Source: Agelaius tricolor
Taxonomy: Eukaryota; Chordata; Aves; Passeriformes; Icteridae
Length of the DNA: 64,000 bases
Reading direction: 5' to 3'
NCBI GenBank assembly: GCA_023055355.1
Contig: JALJCS010000051.1
Coordinates: forward strand, 744,001-808,000
Part shown: positions 23,201-34,387 of the stretch, in pieces
Position numbering within the stretch: position 1 is the first letter of the stretch
How the letters are laid out: each line of letters starts with the position of its first letter
Position numbers and translations under genes: made by a program
Notes under the pieces: model-generated
Databases searched by the model: none
What the model was told of the DNA's origin: nothing
Seen by the model: only the letters and a program-made list of their open reading frames with translations

Positions 23201-24639
23201 CAGGCTCTTCACCGGGGGCCTGGTGGGAGACAAAAGCCAATGGGTGGGAGGGGAAAGAGGGGAGATCAGCCAGGTCAGGAGGAGATGAAATGAGTCAGGC
23301 TGGTTTCAGCATTTCCTCAGCACCAAGAGCAGCCTGACCTCCCTTCTCCATCCACCACTGACAGCTTTGCAAATCAGGAATTGCTGGAGCTGTTTTTCCC
23401 CCACTCCAGGATGAGCCTCCTGATACAAGAACTAAATTGTGTTAATATCTATCACATAGCCCAATTTGTCTAAAATTGCTTTCAGTATGGAAATCCCTTA
23501 TGGAGGGTGGACTCATCAGGCACTGCTGGGATGTTGCACATAGCTCAGGGAAGAGTGAGATTGTTATAAAATTGTGTCCTGTTCAACCATGGTCTGTTGG
23601 CCATGAAGAGAAACTTTCTGTGCCTCTGAGTCTCACCAGTTCCTGACCCCCAAAGGACACAAACCTGATGAGTTGTGGCCCCCACTCCAATGGTGGCACT
23701 TGCACCTCCCTCCAGAGCCAGAGCAGAGCTCCCTTGTCCCAGAAAGTCCCTGGCAATGCAGGGATGAAGGAAACAGGACAGGCCGTGGGGATCAGGGGCA
23801 GGGCAGAGCCAGGGACAAGAATGACTTTTGCATTGGATGGAGCTGTGCCTTCCCTTGGCTTTGGTGGCTGACAAGAAATGAACATCCCTCTGTGTCTCGG
23901 GCAGCTCCTTCTGCAAGGAAAGCAGGTGGGAGTTGGAGCCAAGGAGCTGAAAGCTGCAGGTGCAGCCTGGGCTGGAGGGAGCTCAGATTTGCACAAGGCT
24001 GCTCTGAGTGCCAGGGCTTGGATGGGGGAAATGGTGGGCTGGGGGTAGGGACAGAGTCTGATTGATTGTCAGCCATGAAGGGTCTTGATTTTCACACCTA
24101 TTCAAACTGCATGAGGAGGCACTTGGATTCAGTGACAATTGGAGATTGCACATATCAATGAATTAATAGGAAAAAAAAGTTAAACAGGACTTAAAAATGT
24201 TTTCTCATTGTCCTTTTAAAAAGAACATATTCAGTTTGAATATACTACTGAGATCTGTCGAATTAACCAGAAAAGAGTAAAAATTAAAATCAAATGATTC
24301 CCAGAGGCTTGGCTTGTTCAGATGTTCTCAGTGTTAATGAGCCCTGGGACACTGAATTCCTGCACTGAAGAGCTGAAGGCTGAACAAGCCTCTGGAGCAG
24401 GGAAATTCAGCAGCAGCCTCCAAGTTGCTGAGGATGTCAGCAGCCCCCACTGAGGCCATCCCTGCCCAGAGAGCGTGGGGGAATGGGCAGACAAGGAGAG
24501 CGTCCCTGGGGCTGGGGCAGCACAACTCAGAGGCACCAGCGGCTCCAGCTGGGCAATGGAGTGTGGAATGTGGCTGGGAAAGCCCTGCCTGGGCTGGGCC
24601 AAGCAGGACACACAAGCCCTGACCCCCATCCACTAAAAA

Positions 24640-25760
24640 ACTCACTCAAGGAGACATTTAAAAGGAATTACAATTGTTTGTGTACTCTGAGTTGGACTCT
24701 CTGGAGAAATACTGACAAGAGATTCTGAGGCGCTCAAAACAACAAAACAGCCTTTATTGGCAGTTTTAGAAAATCACAGAAACTTTGGCAAAAGATTTAT
24801 TATGACATTGTAGGGTTTTGGTTTGTTAATTTAGGATTTTCTTAATTTTGACATTTCCTAATTAATTTATTGATGAATCTGGTGAGTTTTAGTGTCAGTT
24901 AATTATTTATGTATTTATTTTATTGTGAGATTGGATTACAAGAATGGTAAAGTATACCAAAAATTTTAAAAGGGTCCAAAGAAAAAATTTATTACAAAGA
25001 AATAAAAAGAGAAAGGTAGTAAGAATTAAAATAAACTCTTTAGATCACTTTTTTTCCCTCTACCACGTTTTCTATTTACTGACAATCTAAATAAAGTAAG
25101 CTTACATTTTCTAGTTAGTTTACTATTTCTAGAATAGTCTTTTATTAGTTTACTTAGGGAGAGAAGTTTTTCTTCTTAAGGTTATGGAGTTTTTTTTCCA
25201 AGAGGTTTTTTGTGGTTCTTAATTTTGTCACGGATATCAGTTATCTGGGGAGCTTTTTTATTGTGCAATTGTTTTTATTGCTACAAGCTTTTTTACAGCT
25301 TATTGATTGGCCATGTCAACTTATGGGGTATTGTTTTAAAGATGACTTCTTTAAAAGTTTTTATTATTTACTTTCAAAATTATTTTTATCTCTGGGAATA
25401 GAGATCTTCTCTTGGGGGTACCGAATTACTAATTTTCTTTTCCCCCATTTAATCTTTTGATGAAATTACAGTAATTTTAACATTTGTTTATTTTAGTTTG
25501 GAGGTTTTTGTTTGAGATTAATTTGATTATTTTTAAGAGTGTTTTTGTGTTATAAAGAAAAAGAGATTTTCTTTATACCTTATAAGAGGATTTTAGTTTT
25601 AAATTAAGGTTATTTTTTGTCTTTTTTTATTCAGGATTTAATTTCTCCTTCACTGGCTTTGATGGTTTTATGTTTTTTAATAGGCTTGCATTTTGTTTTT
25701 CTCTTACTCGAGGGAGGATTGAAGTATTGAAAGGGTTAACACCTGACCCACTGGTAACTT
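24640..25760. other. AT-rich stretch, no gene
   Basis: Strongly A+T-rich DNA with long T runs. The counterpart in arm A' is 42,540-43,380. It is probably decayed repeat; no coding signature. Confidence 0.6.
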
Positions 25761-26077
25761 GTGGTGGAAGTTGTGGTTGGGTTGTGTTAGGATTGGTTTT
25801 ATGGTTGGTTTTGGGCGTTTTTTGTGTTTAATTTTAGTTGTAGGGTTTTTTTGTATGGGTTGTAGGTTGTAGGGGCTTTTGGTTTGAGTTGTGTTGGGGG
25901 GAGGGGACTTGATGGTAAGATTTTAATAGCTGTGGCTGGCTTTGTTCTGGTTGGGGTTTTGTAGCCTCTTTTGTTTTCCTGTTTGGGAGTTGTTGGGGTT
26001 TGGTTTGGTCAGAATGGGGCCGATGGGGGTGGGGGGTGGCCTGGGGAGGAGGGAAGGGGCTCAGCCCATGGCAGGGT

Positions 26078-26181
26078 TGCTTGGTTTGGTTTGGTTTGCT
26101 TTGGTTTGGTTTGGTTTGCTTTGGTTTGGTTTGGTTTGGTTTGGTTTGGTTTGGTTTGGTTTGGTTTGGTTTGGTTTGGTT
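26078..26181. repeat. (GGTTT)n array with GCTTT variants
   Basis: About twenty pentamers. The inverted counterpart at 42,356-42,424 is shorter (about fourteen). Confidence 0.95.
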
Positions 26182-26599
26182 GAGATGGGGGCCGGGGCCC
26201 GCTGCTTCTTTGTTGACTGGAAAAGAAAGAGGAGGTTCCTGGGTTTTTTCATCTTTAACATTTGTGTTTCAAAGAGGCGTGTTCAGAATCTTAGTGGCTT
26301 AAGAGTTTGTGAGTTACACAAAAATTTTGTATTAATTTTTAAAATTCTTCTCATGTCAAACTACGACAGATAGTCAACAAAAACACTTCTCAAAGTATTG
26401 ACTTGGCCCATTCAACTTCACAAACTCTAAGCCTGTTCAATTTCATGTTAATCAAAATTTGCAGGAGCACAGAAACAGAAGAACAAGACACAAAAAGAGA
26501 GAAAGAAATAAAAGATCCAGAGAAGCACACACACAGCTACCAACTCTTGCATTTCCATGTGAATTTTCTGATGGAAATTCCAAGAGGAGGTATAGGCAA

Positions 26600-27240
26600 G
26601 ATGTGTGCTTGCCTTGTGGTTGCCATGGTTTGACACTGGCACAATGCCAGTGCCTCTATGAAGATACCTTCTCCCTGGTTTCTGCTGTGAGATGTGACCA
26701 GGAATAAGCAAAGCAGGCTCCTACTTAGGAACGGAAAAAAAAAACAAACCAGAACTTTATTAACTACTCTACGACTATAGATAAAAGAAACACGCACAGG
26801 GAAAATTAAAAACTCACAAATACATTGCCTCCTCCCCCCACCAAATTTCCAACACAATACATCTATTCTTCAAATCACCAACTCTCGGTCCAGCACCACC
26901 TTTTAGACAATCAATCCTCAGTTCATCAAGAGGAGAGGAGTCCTTCTTGTACCATGGGCTTCCCCTGGAAACACAGCTGAAGCTTTGTGTGTTTCTGTGT
27001 CACTCGTGGCACCGCCCGGAGTACATCTGCCATCGTGACCTCTTCCTTTCATGTCCAGTGCTCTCACCACTGAACACGGACCAGAGCTGCTTCTAGGGTT
27101 GTCTTTTTTAAGGATGCTCTGTCCCAATCCAAAAAAGGCACAGTCTCTCCTTTGGGACACCTGTCCCCCCCATATTTTTTCACCCCCTGGGGCCGAGGGG
27201 CACCAACACTGAACCCTCTTGGTTCATTGCCTGTGCTGTG
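26600..27240 (-). repeat. LTR-like paralogue of 47,330-48,020
   Basis: Read in reverse it shares CAGTGTTGG, CCCCAGGGGGTGAAA, AGAGACTGTGC, the CATGAAAGGAAG segment, a TTAATAAAGTT poly(A)-type region and ATTCCTGGTCACATnTCACAG with 47,330-47,930, and continues beyond the putative LTR end (CACTGGCATTG). Confidence 0.6.
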
Positions 27241-27414
27241 CCAGGGACTGGCAGCCACTGCTGGGCTGGAATAGAGGCTCTAGGGGGGATTGGGGTTCCA
27301 GGGCAGGGCAGGGCTGGGGTTCAAGGGCAGGGAAAGGCTGGACCTGCCCCTTCCTCCTCCACACATGAAATGTTTCCAGCCAACAATCTCCTCCAGTCTG
27401 TCACAACAGGGAAT

Positions 27415-27990
27415 GTTGGAGATGAAATCCCAATTCTGGCCATGGGCATCTGGACAAGAAGGGCAGCTCTTTTCCATAGGAAGGAAAGCACAGAACCCCA
27501 GTGTTTGGAAGGCAGGTGAAAGCCTCACTAGTCCAAGGCCAGCCAGACTTGCCCGGAATGGCAGATTTTTTCTGGGATCAGTCTTTGGATTTAAGGAATT
27601 TTGGAGGTGGAACCACAATCTCAACCATGGGCACATGCAGAAGCTGGAAAGTTCTTTTCCATAGGAAGGTGAGCATGGAGCCTTCCCCAGGGTTTTAGGG
27701 ACGGGTGAGACATGACCCTTGTGAAACCATTTCCAGCCAGACTTTTCCTGGCAATATTCCTATTGGAACTATCCTTGGATATAAGGAAATTTGGAGGAGA
27801 AATGCCAATTCATGCCATAGGTGCCGGGAGGAGAAGGACAGTTCTTTTTCATTGGGAGGGAAAGCACAGAGCCCCAGTGTTTCAGCAGCAGATGAGAAGA
27901 GACCCTCAACATGCAACGGTCAGCTGGACCAGTCAGGCAGTGAACGGGAGGCCTAACCAGCCAGAGCTGTTCTGTGTTCCCTTTCTTTTA
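27415..27990. repeat. ~190-bp satellite, left copy
   Basis: About two and a half units marked by TTCTTTTCCATAGGAAGG, CACAGAGCCCCAGTGTTT, CAGCCAGACTT and CTTGGATATAAGGAATTTTGGAGG. Related arrays are at 41,100-41,640 (inverted) and 57,030-57,540 and 58,260-58,560. Confidence 0.75.
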
Positions 27991-27994
27991 TGAG

Positions 27995-28590
27995 GTCCTG
28001 CAGTATCACCATGGTCCCCTTGGTTCCATGGGGCCCCACAGTGTCCCAGTGATACTTTGATTCCATGGGGTCCAGCAGTGTCACAATGGACCCTTGGTTC
28101 AATGGGGTCCCAGAGTGTCACAGTGGCCCCTAGGTTCCAGAAGGCCCTGCAGTGTCACAATGGTCCCAAGGATTCCATGAGGCCTTGCAGTGTCACAATG
28201 GTCTCCGTGGTTCCACAGCCCCCACAATGTCATGGGACTCCTCTGTTCCATGAGCCCTGCAATGTCAAAATGGACCTTTGGACCCTGGGGGTTTGCAGTG
28301 TCACAATGGTCTCCTCTGGCTCCACAGTGTCACAATGGACCATTGATGACACAAGGCCCTGCAATGTCACAACGGACCTTTGGTTCCATGCAGCCCTGCA
28401 GTGTCACAAAGGCCTCTTGGTTTCATGAGGGCCCACAGTATCACAATGGTCCTCTTGGTTGTGTGGGGACCCCCAGGGTCACAATGCTTTGCTTATTCCA
28501 TGAGGCCTCACAGTGTCACAATGGTCCCTTGGTCTCACAGGGCCCCACAGTGTCACAATGGTCCCTTGGTTCCATGGGCCCTGTGCTGCT
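27995..28590. repeat. 37-bp minisatellite, left copy
   Basis: About sixteen units of consensus TTGGTTCCATGAGGCCC-TGCAGTGTCACAATGGTCCC, period 36-38 bp. The same unit occurs at 40,645-41,060, 49,060-49,385 and 56,890-58,930. Confidence 0.9.
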
Positions 28591-28599
28591 GCATTCCCC

Positions 28600-29200
28600 C
28601 CTCCCCTTCTCAGGCCACCCTGCCAGCTGAGAAATGCTCCTTGGGACTCGGCCTTGGCCAACAGCCCCTAGGCTCAGCTCCTCTGCAGCTCATCACAAAC
28701 ACTGTCTGCTCCAGGCACTGCTGCTGCCCACCCAGCTCCTGCTTTCTGTAGCAGCAGCCCTGGGAACTGGTTTTGTTCCCTCAGTGGCACAACATCCCTG
28801 TTCTCACACTGCCAAAGAAAGCTGTTGATGCCAAGAATGGCCAGGATGACTTAACCTTACCTACATTGCCTGTAGGTAAGGTAAAATCACGAGGTCTAAA
28901 TGAAGTTAAACACTGCTTAGAGTTGTTTTTTTTCAAACAACATAAGTTGTTATGTTTAATATAAGTTATAAGCTGAATTAAATACTGTTAAATGTTAATC
29001 CTCTGTTAAATTGCAAAGTCATAGGTTAGAAGTTAGATTAAATCCTGCTAAATGCTGTTCTTTTGCTAAAATTTGAAACTGAAGGTATCAGTGAAGGTGT
29101 AAGTTAAGTCCTGTTAAGTTTGAGCTCTGTTAAGCTTTTGGGCCGTATTCCTTTCATCCTTGCCCTCACTGTCCTTGTGTCACACACACACACAGGGACA
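28600..29200. other. No gene seen; short degenerate repeats
   Basis: AT-rich stretch with repeated TTAAATnCTGTTAAATG-type motifs (28,970-29,130) and a short (CA)n at about 29,181. It is conserved in arm A' (39,710-40,020), which carries about 300 extra bases at 40,020-40,350. Confidence 0.5.
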
Positions 29201-29204
29201 GTTT

Positions 29205-29690
29205 TCAGTTCATTTCTGGTTTGATTGCCTGGATTTGGTTTGGTTTTGTTGTTGCTTTGTTTCCTTGGTGTGCCTGAAGTGTCCAGTCAGGAGCAGAGTG
29301 ACTCTTGCCAAGGAACTCTGTGCTGCTGTCCCTTAAAATTAAATCTGTTTTTTGCTGCTCCCTTGCTGGGGATTTTTTCAGCGCTCTCAAGGCCTCGTTG
29401 GTAACAGGGTGAAGGAGCCCTGGCCCAGGCTCTGGCCCTGGGGGACACGGGGACGCTGCCGGGGGGTCCCTGTCCCCCTGTGCCACCCCCAGGGCCCCGG
29501 CCCCCCGGCCCCGTGTCAGGCTCTGGGGTCGATCTCGTGGAACATCCTCTGAGGGAGGCTGTGGCGCCGGGGGTGGGGGGACCTGGGGGGACAGGGGACC
29601 CCGCTGTGCACGAGCAGGGTTGGACTGCTCTGGGGGGAACTGTGAGGGGGGCCGGGGCAGAGTGACCTCCCCAGTGACCTCACACAGCCC
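29205..29690 (-). other. Conserved frame in both arms, unrecognised
   Basis: A minus-strand frame (174 codons, 29,205-29,729) matches a plus-strand frame in arm A' (178 codons, 39,170-39,706). It is P/R-rich in the middle and ends with NEALRALKKSPAREQQKTDL. Its N-terminus is translated minisatellite, so a real start is doubtful. It could be an LTR or leader remnant; I do not recognise it. Confidence 0.35.
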
Positions 29691-30290
29691 CTGGGATGTC
29701 ACACAGCAACCTGTGATGTCACACAGCAACCTGTGATGTCACAGAGCCAACTCTGGGATGTCACCCTGGAATGTCATGCAGCTGCACTGTGATGTCACAG
29801 AAGACTCTGTGATGTCAGAAAGTCACCCTGTGATTCCACAATCTGTTCTGTGATGTCACAGGCTGCTCTATGATGTTACACAGCCATCCAGTGATGTCAC
29901 AACCCTCTCTCTGATGTCACAGAGCCACCATCTATGAACACAGGATCTGCTCTAGGGACTCACACCCTACTCTGTGATGTCACAGACAGATGTGTGATGT
30001 CACAACCCCCTCAGTGATGCCACAAAACCCTCTCTGTGATGTCATACTGCCACTCTGTAAAGTCACAGCACACACTTTGACCTCACAGCCAGCTCTATGA
30101 TTTAAGACAGCCATGCCATGATGTCACAGCCTGCTCTGTCATGTCACACAGAATCCCCTCTTTGATGCTGTAGCTGCTCAGTGACCTCATACAACAAACT
30201 CTGTGATGTCAGAGCCCAATCTGTGACCTCACACAGCCCACCCTGTGCTGTCACACAGCCCCTTGCTGACATCCCAGCTGCTCTGTGCCT
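29690..30290. repeat. TGATGTCA minisatellite, left copy
   Basis: About twenty-two irregular units (20-30 bp) of the form CTCTGTGATGTCACAGAGCC. Each holds a CRE-like TGATGTCA core. The inverted counterpart is 38,625-39,185. Confidence 0.85.
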
Positions 30291-30429
30291 CCATGACACA
30301 GCCACAGAGGAGCTGCTGTTACACAGCCCCCTCTGGGACATGCCACAGCCCCTGCCAGTGCTGAGCCCCTGGGAGCTCTGTCTGTGCCCTGCTGGTGTCC
30401 CTGAGGGGCCCTGGAAGTGCCCCAGCCCT

Positions 30430-31010
30430 GCTGGGCTGTGCACAGGAGCTGCTCCTGCCCAGAGCTGTCTCTCTGCAGCTCTGCTGCCCTTGCCAGGAGC
30501 TGCCTCTGGGCCAGGAGCCCGGCCCAGCTCAGCAGCACAGACACAGCACAAGGACTGTAATGACCCTCTGGGACTTTGGTGCTCTTTGCATCAGACACAG
30601 TCCCTTACAGCATGCTCAAAGAACTTCTCAAGAACTCAAAGTGAGGTTTTTCATGCATAAAATTGATCCTTCTGAGGGACAGGACTGAGAAAGCATCCCC
30701 AGGTTCCAGGTAGAGCAGAACACTGGTGGCAGTGATGACAGGTGGGGACAAGCAAGGCAAAGGTGTCTCTGGTGCTGAGCAAACCTGCGCCTCTGTCCCT
30801 GCAGCTGTCGGCATCCCCCGGCTGCCCCACCTGGCTGGCCCCTTCCTTTGCTGACAGCTCTGCCTCCTGCCTGCCTCTGCCAGCCCACACAAAGCCTTGG
30901 GCTGCTCCAGGCTCCTGCTGGGGGACGTGCTGCACCTCAGCCCTGCCCTGGCAGGGAAATTCCTTTCTCCTGGTGTCCACTCTGGGCCTCCCCAGCTGCC
31001 CTTGGTGCTA
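30430..31010 (-). repeat. Dispersed cassette, copy 2 (inverted to copy 1)
   Basis: Read on the minus strand, 30,760-30,480 carries the same motif order as 15,330-15,615 (CACCTGTCATCACTGCC, ...CCTGGGGA, ...TGCTGAGCTGGGC). Arm A therefore contains its own internal inverted repeat. Confidence 0.7.
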
Positions 31011-31499
31011 ATATGTCTCCTTCAGGCTCATTCCCACTAGGAAGAAAAGCTCCAGCCTCTCTGAAACCACCCTTCCATCCCTTCCAGGCTACTCCTGTTC
31101 TGTCCTCAGTCTCCACACCTCTGACCCCAGAGCCTGCAGACTCTCCTGCTGGTTTTGTGATGAGGCCTCCAAATCCCATCTTGGGAGATTTCTGGGTCTT
31201 CTCCAAGGTCTGTGAAAATGGAAAAACAGTGATCAAAGTTATTTTCTCTGAAATCTTGCAGTGACAGAACAAGGGTCAATATCTCTAAACTGAATGAGGG
31301 TGGATTTACATTTGTTAGAAGAGGAAATATTTTGCAATTATGAAAGTGACATGAAACTGCAACTGTTTTTCCAGAGAATTGGATGCCCCATCCCAGGAAT
31401 TCTCCAAGATCAGAAGCCTTGTGCAACCTGACCCAGTGAAACCCCCAGCCCTCCCCAGTGACAGAATTCCTGTAGTGTGGGTTCTCTGCTGTGCTGAAG

Positions 31500-31690
31500 G
31501 GCTGAACCTGGGATTTGGTTTGGGGCTGAGGATTTAGGAAGGGGCTGGAATTGGGGCTGGGCTTGGAGTTGGGGCTGAGATTTGGGTTAGAGCTGGGATT
31601 GGGATTAAGGCTAGAGATGGGATTGGCTTTAGGGCTGGGGTTGGGATTGGGTCTGCGGCTAGATGAGTTTGGGACTGGGATGGGATTAAA
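31500..31690. repeat. G-rich minisatellite, ~6-12-bp units
   Basis: Variants of GGGGCTGGGATT and GGGGTTGGGATT. It starts within about ten bases of the inner edge of arm A. Closely spaced G runs on the plus strand could fold into quadruplexes. Confidence 0.8.
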
Positions 31691-32390
31691 TACAGAACTG
31701 TGAATGTGGAGTGAGATTGAGACCAGGATCAGGGTCAGGTTTGGGACTGAGCTCACCCAGAGCAGGACAGGACGGGATGTCACTGTGAGAAGGTTTGGGG
31801 AAAATACTGATTTGGGGAAAAACAAGGTGTGAATGCCTTGGGTTGGGGATTCCTCCCACACAAGTCCATCTCTAGAAGTCACCTGATGTCCATAAAAACC
31901 TCCAAAAATCAAGAGTGAATAAAAAAAAGCCACCACGAGTGTCCCATTTCCAGTCTCATCCCTCTGGTGTTCTCGTGGTCTCCTGTGTCCGGGCTGCTGG
32001 GGATCCCATGGGTCCTGGGGATCCCCCTTCTCCAGGGTCCTTCTTAGGGATGCAGGCGGATTTTGGAGTCTCAGGGTCCCCCTCTCCAGCCTCCCCTCAA
32101 TCCAGCCACTTGGGGTTCCCCCTTCTTTCCACTGCCCTGTCCTGGTTTAGGGCAAATTTGGTTGAAAACCCCCAAAAGGGGTTTCTTCTAGAATGCAGAT
32201 TCAGCAGCCCCACCCTCAGTCAGTTCGGGAAAATATTTCCTTGGAGAAAAGTGGAAAAAAAGCGCGTTATTTACCAGGCAAAGCATTCACCAGCACAAAA
32301 ATTGAACAATATTAGGCAATAAAATCTGCTGCTGCTCCAAAAGAGAAAACAAACTCCGAAAGTCCCTCTGTGGGCTGTAGCTCAGTGCAC

Positions 32391-32450
32391 TCAGTCTCTT
32401 ATCAGTCTCTTATCAGTCTCTTATCAGTCTCTTATCAGTCTCTTATCAGT
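32391..32450. repeat. Five-unit 11-bp array of GATA-factor motifs
   Basis: TCTCTTATCAG is repeated five times with exact 11-bp spacing; TTATCAG cores start at 32,399, 32,410, 32,421, 32,432 and 32,443. The reverse complement contains CTGATAAGA, the GATA-factor consensus. Confidence 0.85.
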
Positions 32451-32779
32451 CCCTCCAGCACTGGAAATGCCTTGGTCCACGCCCGGCCAAATGGGCCACA
32501 GGTGGGAGCTGCCGGTGGTGTTCTGGGTGTTCAGTCCAGAGCAGGTTTTAAACAGCTCCAAAGAAAGAGAAAAACCACAGCCCAGGGAACTTCTCTGCCT
32601 CAGAGAGCTAAAAACTAACTAAAAGCAAAGGAGAGCTCTGTCCTGCCCTCTGTCCATCCCGGAGCTGGAATGTGGAGGAGTGAGTGCAGTGTCTGAAAAC
32701 AAACTGCAGCTTCTTCCTCCTCCCCTTGGCTCTCAGAACCAGCCTTAAAGGTGCAGAACTCATTTCTGGGCTAAAGGGA

Positions 32780-33130
32780 CCGATGGGGCACGAGCATCAT
32801 GAAATCACCCCAGGACACGCCCCTGTCAGGGTCAGGGGGTCCCGTCCCCGCCTCATCTCTGGGCTGCCGGGGGTGCCCCAGCTCCGGTATCGCCCCTTCC
32901 CCTCTCCCCGCCCCGGGGGTCCCCCGTTCCACAGCCCCGGCTCTCACGGGGATCCCCAAAACCAATGTCCCGCCCCGTCGGTACCGGGCCATCCCCACGT
33001 GGACCCCCCGGGACCCTCCCGAGGGGCGATCGCGGCTCCTCTGCCCCCGAAAAAGCTCCTCTTAGGGAGCCCGGAGATATCCGGGGCTCGAGTCCGGGAT
33101 CTGCCGGCTCCGAACACTCTCCAAAAAAAT
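32780..33130. promoter_or_regulatory. CpG-rich patch
   Basis: This stretch is much richer in CpG than its surroundings (for example CCCGTCCCCGCC, CGGTATCGCCCC, GAGGGGCGATCGCGGC). It could be a promoter-associated CpG island. It lies 1.3 kb upstream of the zinc-finger cassette and outside the part of block Z that can be matched to Z'. Confidence 0.5.
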
Positions 33131-33170
33131 CCTCCCGGAGACCCCTGGCTGGAGTTATTTGGGAATTTAG

Positions 33171-33503
33171 CTACTTGAGCTGGGCTTCCTGTGGGACTTT
33201 CAGCAGCCTTGTGTTCCTCACCTTTGAGTAAATGAACTTTGTCAGTGACGCTGATATAATTTGCTCCCTCTTCTCCAGTGATTTTAACAAACTTTTCAAG
33301 GAAGGACAACAAAATATTTTCTTTTTCACTGGCCACCCACAAGAGGCATTTTCCCCATCAGTTCTTCCATAAGTTCCCCAGGAGGAAGGAGGGACTGTGT
33401 CCAAGTTTCCAAGAGTTCTTCCAGAAAAAACCACAACCTCCTCAGAGGGAACCATGATGTTGTCAAAGGCACCTGGGGTGAGACAAGAGTGCCCTGAACT
33501 CAC
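33171..33503 (-). other. Unrecognised frame shared by Z and Z'
   Basis: A 110-codon frame (SEEVVVFSGRTLGNLDTVPP; C-terminal part rich in K and L). The matching segment in Z' is 63,764-64,000 on the plus strand, where it runs off the window. In Z' a splice donor-like CCCCAGGTGCC precedes it. It may be the start of a retroviral leader/gag; the sequence is not diagnostic. Confidence 0.35.
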
Positions 33504-34014
33504 TGTGCCAAAATAATGTCACAATCTGGTTACGCAAACTGTTAGAGAAATGCCTCTGCCCCAGTTAAGGTGCTAATGAGACCAAATCCAAACTGGATTT
33601 TATTAAACAGTAAGTGTGAGGTAGAGAGAGAGATGGAAAGAAAGAGAAAAGGGGGGAGAGCAAGGGAGTGACAGGGAGAGAGACCTCCCCTGGGGCAGGG
33701 CAAGTGTGACATTGTCCCCTGTGTGTGTGGCCTTCCCGGGGTGGGGGTTTTACACCTGAGCCAGTTTGGGTAAGGGGGGTGGTGTTCACCCCCTGAGCAG
33801 GGATTCCCCCACTGTTTCAGGCTGCAATGTAAGATGGAACCAAATGCATGTTTTCAATCCCCATCTTCATCAACTGCTAGAAACAGGTGGGGCAGTGTTC
33901 TTTATCTCTTCCATGGCTCAGCCCTGATAACGCCCTCCAGGGGAGATATCTGCTGTGAATGGGCCATTGTGTGTCACTGCAGGACTGATAAAATTCCATC
34001 ATCCCATTGTGGGA

Positions 34015-34062
34015 TGCTCCACCCAGGGGGCGGATCCAAGCATTCCTACCTGGATATAAGCT
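34015..34062 (+). promoter_or_regulatory. Candidate TATA promoter of the zinc-finger cassette
   Basis: GGGGGCGGATCC (GC-box-like, about 34,026) is followed by GGATATAAGC (TATA at 34,055). It lies about 330 bp before the first zinc-finger exon and is conserved in Z' (about 63,196-63,203). The surrounding 33,540-34,370 may itself derive from an LTR. Confidence 0.45.
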
Positions 34063-34387
34063 GAGCCTTGCAGCACCAGGAGCAGCTTGCCTGCTGGATT
34101 CCTAGAGGACAAGAGCTCCAGAACCACCCCTGGACCTCCAGAGGAAGACCAGACCCTTCTACAGGATCACTGCTTGGACAGAATCACGTTCATCACTCCA
34201 ACAGGACTGCAGCCACCATTTAATGGGACTGCAACCACCACCCTGACCAGCATCAGGGTGTCAGGTTATATCCTGACTCTGACAGTTTAAAGCTGTGTTT
34301 CTGTATCATTGCCTTCATTTTCTTATTAAATTGTAATCCTGGTTTAGACTCTCCCCCAGGTTTCCCTTTAATTCTGTACAAAAGACA

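Larger units (their letters stand above)
14518..31494 (+). repeat. Arm A of a ~17-kb imperfect inverted repeat
   Basis: Successive landmarks recur in reverse order and strand in 37,408-54,572: the 150-bp array, the 15.2-15.9 kb cassette, the OR gene, the GC-rich 19-20.3 kb block, the CR1 tail, AT-rich DNA, the GGTTT array, the 190-bp and 37-bp satellites, the 29.2-29.7 kb block and the TGATGTCA minisatellite. Outer edge: CCAACACAGG at 14,518 pairs with 54,572. Inner edge: CTCTGCTGTGCTG at about 31,494 pairs with about 37,408. Paired-coordinate sums drift between about 68,000 and 70,400, showing many indels. Confidence 0.93.

Noticed and set aside
26061..26302. Frames of repeating GLVWF
   Set aside because: Translation of the GGTTT simple repeat.
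27995..28590. Regular short repeats could suggest a CRISPR array
   Set aside because: Units are contiguous degenerate tandem repeats without unique spacers, in a vertebrate genome.
27995..28640. Multi-frame coding of the 37-bp array (HNGPL-type repeats)
   Set aside because: The repeat is open in several frames because its period is variable and it lacks stops by composition; no start or conserved frame.
31500..31690. Interstitial telomeric repeat
   Set aside because: Units are GGGGCTGGGATT-like, not TTAGGG.
31106..31936. 276-codon minus-strand frame with NPNPS repeats
   Set aside because: It is the G-rich minisatellite read in frame; no domain, and it crosses the arm edge.
33560..33720. 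Firm LTR call in Z and Z' around 33.5-34.2 and 63.0-63.7 kb
   Set aside because: AATAAA and an ACA end are present, but no clean TG start, PBS or target duplication could be located, so it is only mentioned as a possibility.
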